DNA from: Rhizomicrobium palustre
GTDB taxonomy: Bacteria > Pseudomonadota > Alphaproteobacteria > Micropepsales > Micropepsaceae
DNA length: 64,000 nucleotides
NCBI RefSeq assembly: GCF_011761565.1
Contig: NZ_JAASRM010000001.1
Span: 1,240,139-1,304,138 of the forward strand
Direction of reading: 5' to 3'
In this document: in pieces, positions 62,793 to 64,000 of the stretch
How positions within the stretch are numbered: the first letter of the stretch is position 1
Layout of the letters: each line of letters starts with the position of its first letter
Notes under the pieces: generated by a model
Seen by the model: the letters and a program-made list of their open reading frames with translations, nothing else
Told to the model about the DNA's origin: nothing
Database searches by the model: none
Program-made: the position numbers and the translations under genes

Positions 62793-63143
62793 AGAGCCCC
62801 CTTTGCTTCGATCCAAGCTGAGGTCTGCCCTATGGGCCGGGTCAATACCGTTTAAAAAATTTCTGAGCATTCAGGGGCGCTAACGGGCATGTGAATTTCC
62901 TGGCGCTGAAGAAATAGAGAAGCCCACGGCGATGCTCATATTGTACGCGCCATAAACCATCCCGCGCCGTTTCGCCGCGCGCGTGCGCAAAAGAAAAAAA
63001 CACGCCCAACCGAACAATTGCGGCGGCGACATTAAAGCTGAATTCAGAGGTGACGCCTACTTTCTCCGTGTACGTTCCAATAGGGCCGAAAAACCAAACC
63101 AGATAGGTAGTTTTCCGCGCACACAGCGATCCACGGGGACTTC
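62793..63143. other. Gene-free stretch between the hydrolase and the beta-helix gene
   Basis: About 350 bp. It contains the right copy of the purK-end repeat (62888-62922). The remainder shows no gene. It must hold the divergent promoters of the hydrolase and beta-helix genes. GGGGA at 63134-63138 precedes ATG 63144. Confidence 0.45.
62888..62922 (+). repeat. Direct repeat, right copy (orphan purK 3' end)
   Basis: CATGTGAATTTCCTGGCGC, then GAAGAAATAG and GAAG, repeating 60947-60981 with two substitutions. It still reads as the PurK tail VNFLALKK plus stop in frame, though no purK gene precedes it. This is the scar expected if the 1.9-kb MerR/hydrolase segment was inserted at the end of purK. 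Confidence 0.85.
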
Positions 63144-64000
63144 ATGGCAATCATCACCATCGGCAAAGGCAAGATGTATAGCTGCCCGTATTATGCGGCA
63201 CCGCATGTACAGGCCGGAGATACCGTCGAAATCTATCCGGGCACCTATGGCGGGGCCTGGTTCTGGTCCTCCAACATCACCATCAAGGGCATGGGACCGG
63301 GCGTTGTCATCCAAGGCACGCTGACACAGGGCAAAGGGCTCTTCGTGCTTTCGGGCCCCAATGTCACGGTCGATAACATCACCTTCAAGAACGCCAACAA
63401 TTATGATGGCAACGGCGCAGGCATCAATTTCACCGGCACCAACCTGACCGTCACCAACTCCACCTTCCTGAACAATCAGGACGGCATTCTGACTACGCCC
63501 AATGGCGGCAGCACCATTACGGTGAAAAACAGCACCTTCGACGGCAACGGCTCCAATGCGGGCGCGCATGGCGCGGCGCATGGGATTTATGCTGGCACGG
63601 CGGCGCTGCTGGATGTGGAGAATTCGACCTTCACCAATACGCTGGAAGGCCATTCGATCAAGTCGCGTGCCAAGAATACCATCATCAAGAATAACACCAT
63701 TACGGATGGGCCGAATGGCACCTCCAGCTATCTCATCGATATTCCCAATGGCGGTGCGGCGACCATCACCGGCAATTATCTGGAGAAGGGGCCGAAATCC
63801 TCCAACTCCTCTTACGCCATCACCATGGGCGAGGAAGGCGTGAAGAATCCGGCAGGGACCATTCTGATCGCCGACAATACCTTCGTGAATGACGACAAGG
63901 CAGGCGTGGTCTTTGCCCATAACGAAACCGGCAATGCCGATTTCACGGTCTCGAATAACAAGATCTCTGGCCTTGCCACCACGATTCTGACGGGCAAGGG
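63144..64000 (+). CDS. Right-handed parallel beta-helix repeat protein (partial, runs off the window)
   Basis: 285 codons are visible and no stop is reached. ATG 63144 has GGGGA 5 bp upstream. Residues 15-285 show about ten beta-helix rungs with the recurring pattern NxTF/N-N-x-I, for example VTVDNITFKNANNYDGNGAG, LTVTNSTFLNNQDGI, ITVKNSTFDGNG and IIKNNTITDG. This is the fold of pectate lyases, mannuronan epimerases and many surface proteins. No signal peptide is visible at the N-terminus, so export, if any, would use a C-terminal signal beyond the window. Enzymatic activity cannot be judged from the repeats. Confidence 0.8.
   Translation, partial: MAIITIGKGKMYSCPYYAAPHVQAGDTVEIYPGTYGGAWFWSSNITIKGMGPGVVIQGTLTQGKGLFVLSGPNVTVDNITFKNANNYDGNGAGINFTGTNLTVTNSTFLNNQDGILTTPNGGSTITVKNSTFDGNGSNAGAHGAAHGIYAGTAALLDVENSTFTNTLEGHSIKSRAKNTIIKNNTITDGPNGTSSYLIDIPNGGAATITGNYLEKGPKSSNSSYAITMGEEGVKNPAGTILIADNTFVNDDKAGVVFAHNETGNADFTVSNNKISGLATTILTGK

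Noticed and set aside
63057..63920. A complete 287-codon open frame on the minus strand
   Set aside because: The plus-strand frame from 63144 encodes an obvious beta-helix protein with a ribosome site and runs off the window; the minus frame is its shadow.
1..64000. CRISPR arrays, insertion sequences, prophage genes, rRNA genes
   Set aside because: No regularly spaced direct repeats, transposase or integrase motifs, phage structural genes or rRNA signatures were seen on either strand.

Overview
The window reads as a chromosomal segment of a G+C-rich, flagellated alphaproteobacterium close to Caulobacter. The evidence is a set of proteins largely confined to that class: CtrA, the CtrA inhibitor SciP, an RcdA-type (DUF1465) adaptor, a TrcR-type (DUF1013) protein, the sigma-54 activator FlbD, DUF1192, and TonB-dependent receptors of the Caulobacter type. 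The flagellar gene order (flgL-flgK, divergent fliK-flgD-flgE-sciP, then fliF-fliG-flbE-fliN-flbD-flhA) matches my memory of the Caulobacter crescentus layout. The exact genus cannot be fixed by reading; a member of Caulobacterales or a neighbouring order such as Micropepsales is likely.

Layout. 0-8 kb: a nutrient-uptake island made of a TonB-dependent receptor followed by a flavin-dependent halogenase-like protein, a SapC-like protein and a cupin/JmjC-like protein, with a second halogenase-like gene converging on them. 8.5-9.7 kb: tRNA-Met and mnmA. 9.8-27.1 kb: the main flagellar block (hook-junction proteins, hook and hook-length control, MS ring and switch, export gate, FlhF/FlhG), with sciP embedded. 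27.1-33.3 kb: DoxX, lipocalin, NUDIX and a second TonB-dependent receptor, separated by two long stretches without recognisable genes. 33.4-36.3 kb: fliJ-fliI and divergent ctrA. 36.4-43.9 kb: a third TonB-dependent receptor, an unknown membrane-protein pair, a Kdo hydroxylase, a beta-propeller protein, an ABC exporter and rpmE. 44-49 kb: rcdA, DUF1192, quinone oxidoreductase, ankyrin protein, trcR and an HTH-VOC fusion. 49-51.3 kb: MFS and DedA-type membrane proteins. 51.6-57.3 kb: a PAS protein and an arsenic-resistance operon. 57.3-61 kb: ubiX, two DUF465 proteins, a diguanylate cyclase and purEK. 61-64 kb: a MerR/hydrolase cassette and the start of a beta-helix protein.

How the genes work together. 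The flagellar block carries its own regulatory logic. Two divergent sigma-54 (-24/-12) promoters lie between flgK and fliK and bracket two tandem copies of the palindrome CGGCA-N5-TGCCG. A third near-copy lies next to a CtrA-like box in front of fliF. This fits FlbD activating the late genes and repressing fliF, with CtrA and SciP controlling the early tier. The arsenic operon reads as sensor (ArsR), methyltransferase (ArsM), a 48-residue cysteine-containing membrane peptide, a three-domain arsenate reductase/arsenate reductase/acetyltransferase fusion, the Acr3 pump and an MFS exporter.

Most notable points: the three-part ArsC-ArsC-ArsN fusion; a MerR plus alpha/beta-hydrolase pair bracketed by a 35-bp duplication of the purK 3' end; the shared FlbD-like motif; a CtrA protein that lacks the C-terminal Ala-Ala known from Caulobacter; and a truncated gene end that has kept its terminator behind an MFS gene. 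I found no CRISPR array, insertion sequence, prophage or rRNA gene.
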